DNA of 38,879 bases from Sphingobacteriales bacterium. GTDB taxonomy: Bacteria; Bacteroidota; Bacteroidia; Chitinophagales; Chitinophagaceae. The stretch is taken from contig JACQDV010000021.1 of NCBI GenBank assembly GCA_016200915.1, positions 1-38,879 of the forward strand, written 5' to 3'. Of the stretch, positions 25,787 to 34,774 are shown one piece after another; the stretch's first letter is position 1, and each line of letters starts with the position of its first letter. The notes under the pieces are model-generated. The model did not search any database, had not been told where the DNA came from, and saw only the letters and a program-made list of their open reading frames with translations. The translations under genes and the position numbers were made by a program.

Positions 25787-25828
25787 TACTTGTTATAACT
25801 CGTTTGAGTACTTAATTCACAATTAATT

Positions 25829-26452
25829 TCATATAGTAATTGATTTAAAAGTATATCCTTCCGCATTAAATTTTTCCAGCACAAGTGGTAAAGAGTAACT
25901 CATACGGTCAAAAGCTTTTTCACTATCATGAAATACAATAATACTGCCTGGCTTTGCCTGTAACACTACATTTGCTGCACATTGTTCTTTTGTTTCCTCT
26001 TTATCAAAATCCCCGCTTAACACATCCCACATAATTATTTTGAACCCGGCTTTCTGAAGCAGGTTAATCTTAAACCTGCTGATTCTTCCATAGGGCGGCC
26101 TGAACAAATTTGAGTCAATATATTTAGCAGCCTCCATTACATTATCAATATATTCTTTGTCTTTCGTTTTCCACCCATTCAAATGATCAAAGGTGTGATT
26201 GGCCACTTTATGCCCTTCATCAATGACCCGTTGATAAACTTCTTTTTGTTCCACAACATTTTTTGCAATGCAAAAAAAAGTTGCTTTAGCATTATATTTC
26301 TTTAATACATCTAACACAAATGGTGTGGCAGTGGGATGCGGACCGTCATCAAAACTTAAATACAATACTTTCTCATTTGTATCTATCTCCCATACCAGGG
26401 AAGATGGATATAACTTTTTAAGCCACCACGGAGTTTTGATGAGATAAAACAT
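25829..26452 (-). CDS. NodB-type polysaccharide deacetylase
   Basis: Carbohydrate esterase 4 family enzyme, 207 aa from the ATG at 26452; an upstream in-frame TTG at 26470 is less likely. The NodB motifs are in order: SFDDGPHP (metal Asp), NHTFDH (metal His pair), RPPYGR, MWDVLSGDF and VFHDS. It probably removes N-acetyl groups from a polysaccharide such as peptidoglycan or poly-GlcNAc; the substrate is not evident. The N-terminus MFYLIKTPWWLKKLYPS may be a weak membrane anchor or just amphipathic. It follows the ARPP-1 gene by 18 bases on the same strand. Confidence 0.92.
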   Translation of the reverse strand: MFYLIKTPWWLKKLYPSSLVWEIDTNEKVLYLSFDDGPHPTATPFVLDVLKKYNAKATFFCIAKNVVEQKEVYQRVIDEGHKVANHTFDHLNGWKTKDKEYIDNVMEAAKYIDSNLFRPPYGRISRFKINLLQKAGFKIIMWDVLSGDFDKEETKEQCAANVVLQAKPGSIIVFHDSEKAFDRMSYSLPLVLEKFNAEGYTFKSITI

Positions 26453-26470
26453 AGCGGAAAGGTACAACAA

Positions 26471-27418
26471 TCAATAACCAGTTATATGAACCACCTGGCC
26501 GTTATAACGCAGAACATTTCCATAACGGCGCAAAAACTTTTCCTGTGTATTGGGGTTAAATAACTGTTCACAATAATCTTTAATATTTTTAACCGGCATC
26601 ACCGGCGGAGAACCATTCATAACAGCAGCATCTATATATAACCTCAGCGTTACTTCAAGATTATTATAAAACAGTTCAGGCGAAATAAAAACATCTGCCC
26701 CCAGAACCTGGTTTCCTGTTACAGCTACAAAACCAATCATGCTGCTATCGCTACTTCTGAATTCCGGCAAAAGGTTTTGGAAATAAATGCCACTGGTATC
26801 AGTCATCAACTTTTCACCAAGCAATGCGAGGTAAGAATTGGTTTGGCTAAAAATTTTTCGCTTGCGGAAGCGTTTTCTTATTTCGTTCCATATCTTCTTT
26901 TGCGAAGCTGTTGAATCCAGCATTTTTTTTAAAGATGCATCTGCATAACCTGCATGCTTAAACTTCTTTTCTTTACTCCACCGGCTGTCTTCCACACAAT
27001 AAACTTTTATTTCTGTTTTTCCGCTTCTTGGCGGAAGTATGGTGTCTTTAGCAATAATACGATCCTGCCTGCCACCAGCAAGTAACTCACCACCCAACAA
27101 TAATAAATGCTGATCACTATTATTCTCAACTACCACCGAGTTAATATCCCGGTACATCAAATTGCCTTTTTCCATTATTTTAATCTTACGTCTGCCTAAT
27201 GCTTTTTTAAGGTTGGTAATATTGCGCATCATTTGCCGGGTTGATTCATCAAACTCGTATGGTTGTCCGCCATAAACAAAATGCACCGGGTATAATTCAA
27301 GATTTCCGAAAGCAATTACACTGTCAAAATCCACTCTCACTTTTGGATAAGTAAGCTGACCATGTACGCTGGTACAAAAGCAGGCAAGGAGGAAAAGCGT
27401 AAGCAAATGCCGGTTCAT
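26471..27418 (-). CDS. Secreted ARPP-1 domain protein
   Basis: 315 aa. A signal peptide (MNRHLLTLFLLACFCTSVHG, cleavage before Gln21) shows export. The body matches the ARPP-1 family: GNLMYRDINSVVVENNSDQHLLLLGGE pattern split around residues 105-131, then GRQDRIIAKDTILPPRS and VYCVEDSRWS. The domain's function is not established; it was named from association with ARG and rhodanese-phosphatase proteins. Export is notable. It is directly upstream of the deacetylase and probably co-transcribed, divergent from gltX. Confidence 0.78.
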   Translation of the reverse strand: MNRHLLTLFLLACFCTSVHGQLTYPKVRVDFDSVIAFGNLELYPVHFVYGGQPYEFDESTRQMMRNITNLKKALGRRKIKIMEKGNLMYRDINSVVVENNSDQHLLLLGGELLAGGRQDRIIAKDTILPPRSGKTEIKVYCVEDSRWSKEKKFKHAGYADASLKKMLDSTASQKKIWNEIRKRFRKRKIFSQTNSYLALLGEKLMTDTSGIYFQNLLPEFRSSDSSMIGFVAVTGNQVLGADVFISPELFYNNLEVTLRLYIDAAVMNGSPPVMPVKNIKDYCEQLFNPNTQEKFLRRYGNVLRYNGQVVHITGY

Positions 27419-27465
27419 TCAATGGAATTGACTTCAAATGTAATTATTTAAACAGACATGTATGC

Positions 27466-27495
27466 TTGGCATTCGTGGTTCAAATTTTATCTTTG
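27466..27495 (+). promoter_or_regulatory. gltX promoter
   Basis: TTG (27466-27468), a 19-nt spacer, then a perfect -7 TATCTTTG (27488-27495). The expected transcription start is at about 27500-27503, on or next to the ATG at 27502. Confidence 0.75.
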
Positions 27496-27501
27496 CAGCC
27501 T

Positions 27502-29022
27502 ATGCCGAAAAAAGTAAGAGTACGTTTTGCCCCCAGCCCAACCGGCGGATTGCATTTAGGGGGTGTAAGAACTGTTTTATATAATTATTTATTTGCCAAA
27601 CACCATGGCGGTGATTTTATTGTAAGAATAGAAGATACCGATCAAACAAGATTTGTACCCGGTGCTGAACAGTATATTTTTGATTGCCTGCAATGGTGTG
27701 GTTTAATACCTGATGAAAGCCCTGTGCATGGCGGAGCTTACGGGCCTTACCGCCAGAGCGAACGCAAAGAAATTTATCGCCAGTTTGCAGAGCAATTAGT
27801 TAAAAACGAAAATGCTTATTACGCTTTTGATACACCGGAAGAACTGGAGCAAATGCGTAATAATTTTAAAACAGAACAAAATCCTTCTCCACAATATGAT
27901 ATTCATGTAAGAGAGAAAATGAAAAACTCGCTTACACTTGCTGCCGATGAAGTACAAAAATTATTAGCAGATGGTGCCAGGCATGTTATCCGCATTAAAA
28001 TGCCGCAGGGTGAAACTGTTTCTTTTACAGATATGATACGTGGTGAGATAAGCAATGAAACTTCATTAGTTGATGATAAGGTTTTATTAAAAGCTGATGG
28101 CATGCCTACTTATCATCTTGCTGTTGTAGTAGATGATTATTTGATGAAGATCACCCATGCTTTTCGTGGAGAAGAATGGTTGCCCAGTGCACCGGTGCAT
28201 GTGCTGCTATGGAAATATTTGTTTGGATTAGAGAATATGCCACAATGGGCTCACTTGCCATTAATATTGGGACCGGGTGGTAAGCTGAGTAAAAGAGATG
28301 GCGCCAAATATGGCTTTCCTGTTTTTGCAATGAACTGGACTGATCCAAAAACCAATGAACTGACAGAAGGATTCAGGGAAAAAGGATTTTTACCAGAAGC
28401 GTTTGTAAATCTCTTAGCATTATTAGGATGGAATGAAGGAACAGAACAGGAACTCTATACAAAAGAAGAATTGATTCAAAAGTTTTCAATTGACAGGGTA
28501 CATAAGGGCGGGGCCAAGTTTGATTATGAGAAAGCAAAATGGTTCAATCATGAATGGATAAAGAAGTTGACAGTTGACAGTTTGCAGTTGACAGTTAAAG
28601 AAATTCTGATTGCAAAAGGAATGGAAATATCTGATGATGCTGTTCTTACCAAAGTAATTGGATTAGTAAAAGACCGTTGTACATTGTTACCTGATTTTTA
28701 TGAACAGGCCGGGTTCTTCTTTCAAACACCCACACAATGGGATGTTGATGCAGCAAAGCCAAAGTGGAATGAGGATAAGAAAAAATTCTTTGAAGAGTTT
28801 GCCCTGAAGCTGGCAGGAATTGGAAATTGGGAATTGGGTGAGCTGGAAAATGTTTTTAAAATATTAGCAACTGAAAAAAATATTAAACCCGGTGAATTGC
28901 AATTACCGCTTCGCATAATGCTGGTGGGTGGAAAATTTGGTCCTCCGGTATTTCAAATTGCTGAAATATTGGGACAAAGTGAAACCGTTTTCAGGATTAA
29001 TAAAGCTTTGGAAGTGTTTTGA
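27502..29022 (+). CDS. gltX: Glutamate--tRNA ligase
   Basis: Class I aminoacyl-tRNA synthetase charging tRNA-Glu, 506 aa. ATG 27502 is chosen because MPKKVRVRFAPSPTG is the normal N-terminus and the promoter ends just before it; a TTG 36 bases upstream overlaps the -33 element. The HIGH-type motif is PSPTGGLHLGG and the KMSKS-type motif is KLSKRDG. The C-terminal anticodon-binding domain carries two stretches that look repeat-derived: LTVDSLQLTV (about 356-365) and GIGNWELGELE (439-449). Neither breaks the frame. The stop is 7 bases from the convergent TPR gene stop. Confidence 0.97.
   Translation: MPKKVRVRFAPSPTGGLHLGGVRTVLYNYLFAKHHGGDFIVRIEDTDQTRFVPGAEQYIFDCLQWCGLIPDESPVHGGAYGPYRQSERKEIYRQFAEQLVKNENAYYAFDTPEELEQMRNNFKTEQNPSPQYDIHVREKMKNSLTLAADEVQKLLADGARHVIRIKMPQGETVSFTDMIRGEISNETSLVDDKVLLKADGMPTYHLAVVVDDYLMKITHAFRGEEWLPSAPVHVLLWKYLFGLENMPQWAHLPLILGPGGKLSKRDGAKYGFPVFAMNWTDPKTNELTEGFREKGFLPEAFVNLLALLGWNEGTEQELYTKEELIQKFSIDRVHKGGAKFDYEKAKWFNHEWIKKLTVDSLQLTVKEILIAKGMEISDDAVLTKVIGLVKDRCTLLPDFYEQAGFFFQTPTQWDVDAAKPKWNEDKKKFFEEFALKLAGIGNWELGELENVFKILATEKNIKPGELQLPLRIMLVGGKFGPPVFQIAEILGQSETVFRINKALEVF
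28566..28597. repeat. In-frame GTTGACAGTT repeat in gltX
   Basis: Three GTTGACAGT units and one GTTTGCAGT-like variant lie in tandem within the coding sequence. The same motif type occurs as spacer DNA at 8994-9018 and 9450-9478. Confidence 0.7.
28816..28845. repeat. In-frame GGAATTG repeat in gltX
   Basis: GGAATTG-GAAATTG-GGAATTG-GGTGAGCTG, a 7-bp tandem with drift, encodes GIGNWELGEL. Confidence 0.6.
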
Positions 29023-29029
29023 TATATTT

Positions 29030-32000
29030 CTATTTGTATTTATCAGGAAAATACTGTTTCAACAATTCAATAAACTTCGCTTCCTGCCGTATTGGATCCA
29101 GGTCTTTGTCAATTTGAATATGATCAAAATTGGTGAAGTTGTTTTTTAACGCCTGTTCAAAATAGTCGAGGGCTTTAGGTTTATCTCCGGCTAAACTGTA
29201 ATAACAGCACAGATTATATTTTGTATTGGCATTGTGATAAAGCCGGTCGGCAGCATTAAAATAATACAAACTTTTATCAAGACCGTTTTTCCTAAGATAC
29301 GAATATCCTAATCTTTCGAATGTTGTGCTACCTGATGAATCTTTATAAAAATCATAAGTTTTTTCATAATAAAAAATAGAAGAGTCAAACTTGCTTCGAC
29401 CATAGTAAATGTTACCTATATAATATGCTCCACCCGCATTTCCCATATTATAATAGTTTTTATAATACACAAGGGCTGAATCTGATTTTTCCTGTTTTTC
29501 ATAAAGCATAGCGATATACATATTTACTTTAGCATCAGGCCCGGCAATAGATAAATACTTTTTATTATTATAAATTGCTGAATCAAGCATGCCTTTGAGT
29601 TCATACGTGTAACCTAAATTATAATAGGCGCTCGCAAAGCCGGGGTCAGCAGAAAGGCATTTCCTGAGATAATAAAGAGAAGAATCATACTTTTTTAATT
29701 GCTGATATGTGTACCCGATATTATTATAAAGATTAGGTACCAGCGGAGAATTTGCTGCAAGGCTTTTAAAATAATAAACCAATGCTGAATCAAATTTCAA
29801 TTGCTGGCTGAATATCAACCCAATGTTGTTGAGCGAATAAGGATACTGAGGATCTTTTTTCAGGGCTAACCTGTAATACACCATTGCAGAGTCATTTTGC
29901 TTTGCATTGTAATAACACAAACCAATTTTATTGAGATCGGAAGGATTGATGTAAGATGTATCCATGCCCGGCAATTTCGAATAATAATAAGCAGCTGAAT
30001 CGTATTGTAATTTTAATTCGTAATTATATCCCAGGCTATTAATAATACCTGTGCCTTTAGGGTTTATAGAGTGAGCCATCTTTAAATAATATTCAGCAGA
30101 GTCATATTTCGTTTTTGTCTGGTACAGGTAACCAATATTGTAATAAGCATAATGATAATCTTTATTTAATCCAATAGCTTTCCGGTAATAATAAAAGGCA
30201 GAGTCGGGCTGGTTTAATTTTTCATAACATAAGCCCAGGTAGTTATAGGAGCTTATATATTGCGGATCAACTTTAATTGTTTGCAAATGATAATTTTTCG
30301 ATGAATCGAATTTATTCTGATCATAATAAATTAATCCAATATTATACAGCGAATATTTATAAGTAGGGTCTGCCTCGTAAGCTTTTTTATAGTAAGTAAT
30401 AGCTGAGTCATAGATTTTCTGATTATAAAATATGATACCTATTCCATTAAGATCATAAGCAGATTCAGGATTTAATGCTATGGCCTTGCGGTAATATTTA
30501 AAGGCCGAGTCATAACTTTTCATTTCACGATAAGCGCTGGCGATATTACTTAATGAATAACTGTAATTAGGATCAATATCCAGTGCAAGCTTATAATATT
30601 TTAGTGCAGAATCATATTTATGCTGGTTATCGAAACTGATACCAAGATTATTATAAGGATAAATGTATCTGGGATTGATTGCAATGGCTTTTTTATAAAT
30701 CCTTTCAGCAGAGTCGTATCGTTTTGTTTCCTTCATTACATCAGCCAGGTTGCAATACAGGTAAATGTATTCCGGATCCAGCTTGATGCCGCGGCGGCAA
30801 TAGGTCTCGGCTGAATCATATTTCCCGATTCCCTTAAACACAATAGCGAGGTTATTGTAGCTGTCTATAAAATTATAATCTGTTTCAATGGCTTTTTTGT
30901 AATAAACAATAGCAGAGTCATAGTTAAATTTCTTTTCAAACTCCCGGCCTAACTGGTTAAGCGGATAAGCCCAGTTTGGAGCCTGTAACGAAGCAAGATG
31001 TTCATAATAAACAGCACTATCGGGTTTATAATCTAACGCTAACAATAAACCTAACAAATAATTTATATAAGCTGCCTCCGGATCTATGGTTCTTGCTTCA
31101 TACGCCATTTGTTTGGCTTCTGTCAATGTTAGTGCATTGCCAGGCTCTGCTTCATAATAACCTTTGGCTTTTAAAAATTTTGCTTTTGCCCTTAGTCCGT
31201 TTAAATAAATAGGGTTACTGTTCTTTAAAAGATTTATCCCCTTTTCCATAAGATATCCTGCCTGTGTAAATTTTTCATTCACCACTCTTTCCATTCTCAA
31301 TACTGATTCACTTAAAACAGAATTTTCTTTTTCTCCGGCAATCTGGTTCTTTAAAGTTTCAACAGTTCGTTTATTTTCTTTACCACTTACATGCAGGTTA
31401 ATTTTTTCCTGGCCAAAATCAATAAAAGCTGATGCCAGCTGGTACCGGGCATCATTAGTAACCTCTTGACCGGGAAAAATTTTTTGCAATGAATCATAAA
31501 ACATTTCTGCTGATTTGGTGCCAGTAAGAATATTTTTCTTCATCGCATTTAAAAAATCGTTGTAGATAAGTAATGCGGAAGAATCAGTTTTGCCTCCTCC
31601 TCCTTTTTTACCTGAGGCATTATCATTCATCGCAACATCATTACCACTTCCGGAATTAAGGGATTTGGCAAGCATCCACTTACTGTAATAAGAGCTATCT
31701 ACTTTAGCTAAAGAAAACTTTGAATCCACATCATAAAAAGTAGGCACCTGTTCGTTGTGATATTTATCTGATGCAGTGGTGGCCACTGTTATTTTCAACC
31801 AGGTACCGAGTTCACCATAAGTAACCACACCATCTTTATTACCCAATAACTCAGCATCTGCTCTTCCGTTTAATCCATCAATAAGATTCCAGGTAAACAA
31901 CCCATGTCCATTTCCTATAGCTCTGTCTTCAATAGATTTTTGTCCGCCACTTGCGGAGAGCAATAATAATTCACCTACTCTTGTTTCAGTAATTCCATTA

Positions 32001-32599
32001 TAGTTATATGCTTTATTGGGATTGGTTGGCAAATCATCGGTGCGACAGGCATCAATAATAAGAATCGTTTTTACTCCCTTTTCTGTTATATCAGCAATGG
32101 TGTTTTTTAATTCATACATGCGGATAGTGCCGGTAGCACGATAATTATTCTGATCGGGTTTTGTATCGTAAGTGAGCAAATGATATTCCCGGTTATCCCG
32201 GGCATCACCATGACCGGAGAAGTAGATATATAATTTATCACCTGCTTTAAAATTCTTCTGTGCTATCCATTCGCCAATAGCATTCAAATAAAAGTTAGTG
32301 GAAGTTGCTTTTTCATTTAAAAGCATAATAATATTTGAGTCTTTTACACTGCCGCCGGAGGGAGACATTAAAAACTCTTTAAAAAGCTCTGCATCTTTAT
32401 CAGCATAAGTAAGCGACTTTATGTAATGATAACTTGATATACCAACGATAATGGCATACGTTGTTCCGGAATAATTATTTTGAGCAGGAGCACCTTTCTC
32501 TTCTATTACAGTACTCTTAACGTTTGGTTGTGTACAACAATTATTAAATGGAATTAATAAAATTACAATGGTACTATATAACACCCGCAGGTAACGCAT
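29030..32599 (-). CDS. Caspase-like (C14) TPR lipoprotein
   Basis: 1189 aa. A signal sequence with Cys21/Cys22 (LLIPFNNCC) suggests a lipoprotein. Residues about 45-300 form a caspase-fold peptidase: YAIIVGISSY at 48-57, catalytic His130 in YFSGHGD and Cys185 in LIIDACRTDD, both dyad residues intact. Residues about 300-500 are helical. From about 500 to the end run about 19 TPR units, most with an invariant Asp-Ser-Ala/Ser (YDSAxxYYKKAI...P) at the turn. TPRs usually bind proteins, so this may be a protease or peptide-binding scaffold at the cell surface. The substrate is unknown. The gene is monocistronic and convergent with gltX. Confidence 0.88.
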   Translation of the reverse strand: MRYLRVLYSTIVILLIPFNNCCTQPNVKSTVIEEKGAPAQNNYSGTTYAIIVGISSYHYIKSLTYADKDAELFKEFLMSPSGGSVKDSNIIMLLNEKATSTNFYLNAIGEWIAQKNFKAGDKLYIYFSGHGDARDNREYHLLTYDTKPDQNNYRATGTIRMYELKNTIADITEKGVKTILIIDACRTDDLPTNPNKAYNYNGITETRVGELLLLSASGGQKSIEDRAIGNGHGLFTWNLIDGLNGRADAELLGNKDGVVTYGELGTWLKITVATTASDKYHNEQVPTFYDVDSKFSLAKVDSSYYSKWMLAKSLNSGSGNDVAMNDNASGKKGGGGKTDSSALLIYNDFLNAMKKNILTGTKSAEMFYDSLQKIFPGQEVTNDARYQLASAFIDFGQEKINLHVSGKENKRTVETLKNQIAGEKENSVLSESVLRMERVVNEKFTQAGYLMEKGINLLKNSNPIYLNGLRAKAKFLKAKGYYEAEPGNALTLTEAKQMAYEARTIDPEAAYINYLLGLLLALDYKPDSAVYYEHLASLQAPNWAYPLNQLGREFEKKFNYDSAIVYYKKAIETDYNFIDSYNNLAIVFKGIGKYDSAETYCRRGIKLDPEYIYLYCNLADVMKETKRYDSAERIYKKAIAINPRYIYPYNNLGISFDNQHKYDSALKYYKLALDIDPNYSYSLSNIASAYREMKSYDSAFKYYRKAIALNPESAYDLNGIGIIFYNQKIYDSAITYYKKAYEADPTYKYSLYNIGLIYYDQNKFDSSKNYHLQTIKVDPQYISSYNYLGLCYEKLNQPDSAFYYYRKAIGLNKDYHYAYYNIGYLYQTKTKYDSAEYYLKMAHSINPKGTGIINSLGYNYELKLQYDSAAYYYSKLPGMDTSYINPSDLNKIGLCYYNAKQNDSAMVYYRLALKKDPQYPYSLNNIGLIFSQQLKFDSALVYYFKSLAANSPLVPNLYNNIGYTYQQLKKYDSSLYYLRKCLSADPGFASAYYNLGYTYELKGMLDSAIYNNKKYLSIAGPDAKVNMYIAMLYEKQEKSDSALVYYKNYYNMGNAGGAYYIGNIYYGRSKFDSSIFYYEKTYDFYKDSSGSTTFERLGYSYLRKNGLDKSLYYFNAADRLYHNANTKYNLCCYYSLAGDKPKALDYFEQALKNNFTNFDHIQIDKDLDPIRQEAKFIELLKQYFPDKYK

Positions 32600-32787
32600 G
32601 TGCTGGAAATGTGTACCTAAATTTATCTATTGTTATTGAATAAATAAATACCCGGCAGCTGGTATTTACAAAATTTTGTATTGTTTTGTTAACGGCACTC
32701 CTATTATCGGCAATAAAACAACTTTAGGTTTGGATATTTCAGCTGTAATAACTGGCCATACTGGAGAAATATTTAACTTAGATACAA

Positions 32788-34332
32788 ATGCAACCAACCA
32801 AAAAACTCCGGCTGCTGATATTGCTGCTCGCCGTTATAAAATTTATTCTTCCCTATCTTTTACAAAACAGCTATTACCAGCCACACCGGGATGAATACCT
32901 CTATTTAGCCGAAGGAAATCATATGGCATGGGGATTTATGGAAGTACCGCCACTGCTAAGTGTGTTTGCCTGGTTAACCAATTTGTTTGGCGGAGGAATT
33001 TTTTGGGTAAAGTTCTGGCCAGATCTTTTTGGTTTATTCACTTTTTTATTAGTCGCTCAAATTATTGTTTCATTGGGTGGCCGGATGTTTGCTGTTTTAT
33101 TAGGCTGGTTACCTTTTGCAATTGATGGTTACCAGTTATTATTTTTTCTTTTTCAACCCGGTTTTTTGGATTGCTTTTTCTGGACATTGATGGCATATGG
33201 ATTGATTCGCTATACACAAACAAATCAAAACAAATGGCTTTATGTGTTTGGTGTTGCAGCCGGGCTTGGCATGATGAGTAAATATTCGGTTGCTTTCTTT
33301 GCCTTGAGTTTACTCACTGGCTTATTACTCACCCGGCAAAGAAAAGTTTTCGCTAATAAACATTTTTATTTTGCAGCGATAATCGGGTTATTAATTTTTC
33401 TTCCCAATCTTTTATGGCAGTACAATCATCGTTTTCCTGTTGTAACACATATGAAAGAACTACAGGAAGAACAATTACAATACAACAGCAGCATTGGTTT
33501 TATCATCAGCCAGTTTATGATAAATCTTCCCACTGTGTTTATATGGTTAGCTGGTTTATGGTTTGTTCTCTTTAATAAGAATGGTAAAACATTCCGGTTT
33601 ATTGGATGGGCTTATTTAGCGGTAATCATTTTACTAATCGCATTAAGAGGGAAAGATTATTATGCATTGGGTGCTTACCCGGTTTTATTTGCTTTTGGTG
33701 CATATAACATAGAAAAGTTTACACAGAAACTAATTTGGCTAAGAGTTGCTTTAGTGACTTATGTAGTGGCATTAGGATTGTTTGCCTTACCATTGATCAT
33801 GCCTTTGGCAAGACCAGAGCAATTGGCGAAATACTATGAGAATACAGGATTAAATAAAACAGGAGCTTTTGTATGGGAAGATCATAAACATCATCCGCTC
33901 ACACAGGATTTTGCCGACATGATCGGCTGGAAAGAAATGACACAAAAAGCCTCCGAAGTCTTTTATAGCCTCTCGTCAGAAGAAAGAAGTAAAACAATGA
34001 TTTATTGCCGTGGATATTTTTCAGCAGGCGCATTAAATTATTACCGGAAAGAATTTAATCTGCCGGAGATCTATAGTGATGATGCTTCTTTCCTCTTTTG
34101 GATGCCGGACAAATACGCTATTAAAAACTTATTGCTGGTGGGTCATCGCATACCCGGCAAAGATGATATAGTGTTTCAGCAGTTTGAAAAAATGACGGTT
34201 AAGGATTCATTGAATATTCCATTGTTCCGGGAAAACGGGATGAAGTTTATTTTGTTTGAAAATGGCAATGATTCCCTCAATAAGTTTATCGAAACAGGTA
34301 TTTACAAAATGAAACACGAGTTTATTCGGTAA
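32788..34332 (+). CDS. GT-C fold glycosyltransferase (PMT/ArnT-like)
   Basis: 514 aa with about 9-11 membrane helices in the first 350 residues and a soluble C-terminal domain (about 360-514). The first periplasmic loop has the acidic pair D35-E36 in PHRDEYLYL, the usual GT-C catalytic Asp position. GFMEVPPLLS follows, typical of dolichyl/undecaprenyl-phosphate sugar transferases in the PMT_2/GT83 group. Likely function: moving a lipid-linked sugar onto a protein or lipid on the outer side of the membrane. Donor and acceptor are not evident. A plus-strand TAGGTTTG (32725-32732) is a possible -7 element with no clear -33. Confidence 0.82.
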   Translation: MQPTKKLRLLILLLAVIKFILPYLLQNSYYQPHRDEYLYLAEGNHMAWGFMEVPPLLSVFAWLTNLFGGGIFWVKFWPDLFGLFTFLLVAQIIVSLGGRMFAVLLGWLPFAIDGYQLLFFLFQPGFLDCFFWTLMAYGLIRYTQTNQNKWLYVFGVAAGLGMMSKYSVAFFALSLLTGLLLTRQRKVFANKHFYFAAIIGLLIFLPNLLWQYNHRFPVVTHMKELQEEQLQYNSSIGFIISQFMINLPTVFIWLAGLWFVLFNKNGKTFRFIGWAYLAVIILLIALRGKDYYALGAYPVLFAFGAYNIEKFTQKLIWLRVALVTYVVALGLFALPLIMPLARPEQLAKYYENTGLNKTGAFVWEDHKHHPLTQDFADMIGWKEMTQKASEVFYSLSSEERSKTMIYCRGYFSAGALNYYRKEFNLPEIYSDDASFLFWMPDKYAIKNLLLVGHRIPGKDDIVFQQFEKMTVKDSLNIPLFRENGMKFILFENGNDSLNKFIETGIYKMKHEFIR

Positions 34333-34366
34333 CAGATTGCTTAAATTTGTACAATAAATATTTTTT

Positions 34367-34774
34367 ATGAACAGGCCTTTAAGAGTGTTAGTTGCCAAGG
34401 TAGGATTAGATGGTCATGATCGTGGTGCCAAAGTAATTGCCACTGCCCTGCGGGATGCAGGAATGGAAGTAATTTATACAGGTCTTCGTCAAACACCGGA
34501 GATGGTGGTGAACGCTGCTCTGCAGGAAGATGTGGATGCAATTGGCATCAGCATATTGAGCGGTGCACACATGACGGTATTTCCAAAAGTTATTTCATTG
34601 ATGAAAGAAAAAGGAATGAATGATGTGCTGCTTACCGGCGGCGGTATTATTCCTGATGATGACATCAAGCACTTAAATGATCTGGGTGTAGGAAAATTAT
34701 TTCACCCCGGCACTAATACGCATGAAATAGCAGATTATATTGGCAGCTGGGTAAAAGAACACCGCAGTTTTTAA
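34367..34774 (+). CDS. Stand-alone cobalamin-binding subunit, methylmalonyl-CoA mutase C-terminal type
   Basis: A 135-aa B12-binding Rossmann protein. The cobalamin motif DxHxxG is D15-G-H17-D-R-G20 ([15 protein letters not shown]), with His the lower cobalt ligand. The second part of the signature is SILSGAHM (S-x-L region) and the third [12 protein letters not shown]. It corresponds to the small subunit or domain of acyl-CoA mutases (methylmalonyl-, isobutyryl- or hydroxyisobutyryl-CoA). The catalytic subunit is not in the window, so which mutase it serves cannot be told. TAAATTTG at 34342-34349 is a possible -7. Its stop overlaps the convergent TRIC gene stop by 4 bases. Confidence 0.9.
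   Translation: MNRPLRVLVAKVGLDGHDRGAKVIATALRDAGMEVIYTGLRQTPEMVVNAALQEDVDAIGISILSGAHMTVFPKVISLMKEKGMNDVLLTGGGIIPDDDIKHLNDLGVGKLFHPGTNTHEIADYIGSWVKEHRSF

Noticed and set aside
27466-27501. TTG at 27466 as gltX start
   Set aside because: That TTG is the -33 promoter element, and the extra 12 residues do not fit the family N-terminus.
29030-31000. Periodic repeat of about 102 bp that might be mistaken for a CRISPR-like array
   Set aside because: The period equals 34 codons and matches TPR units in the coding frame; the units are diverged and there are no constant spacer-repeat borders.
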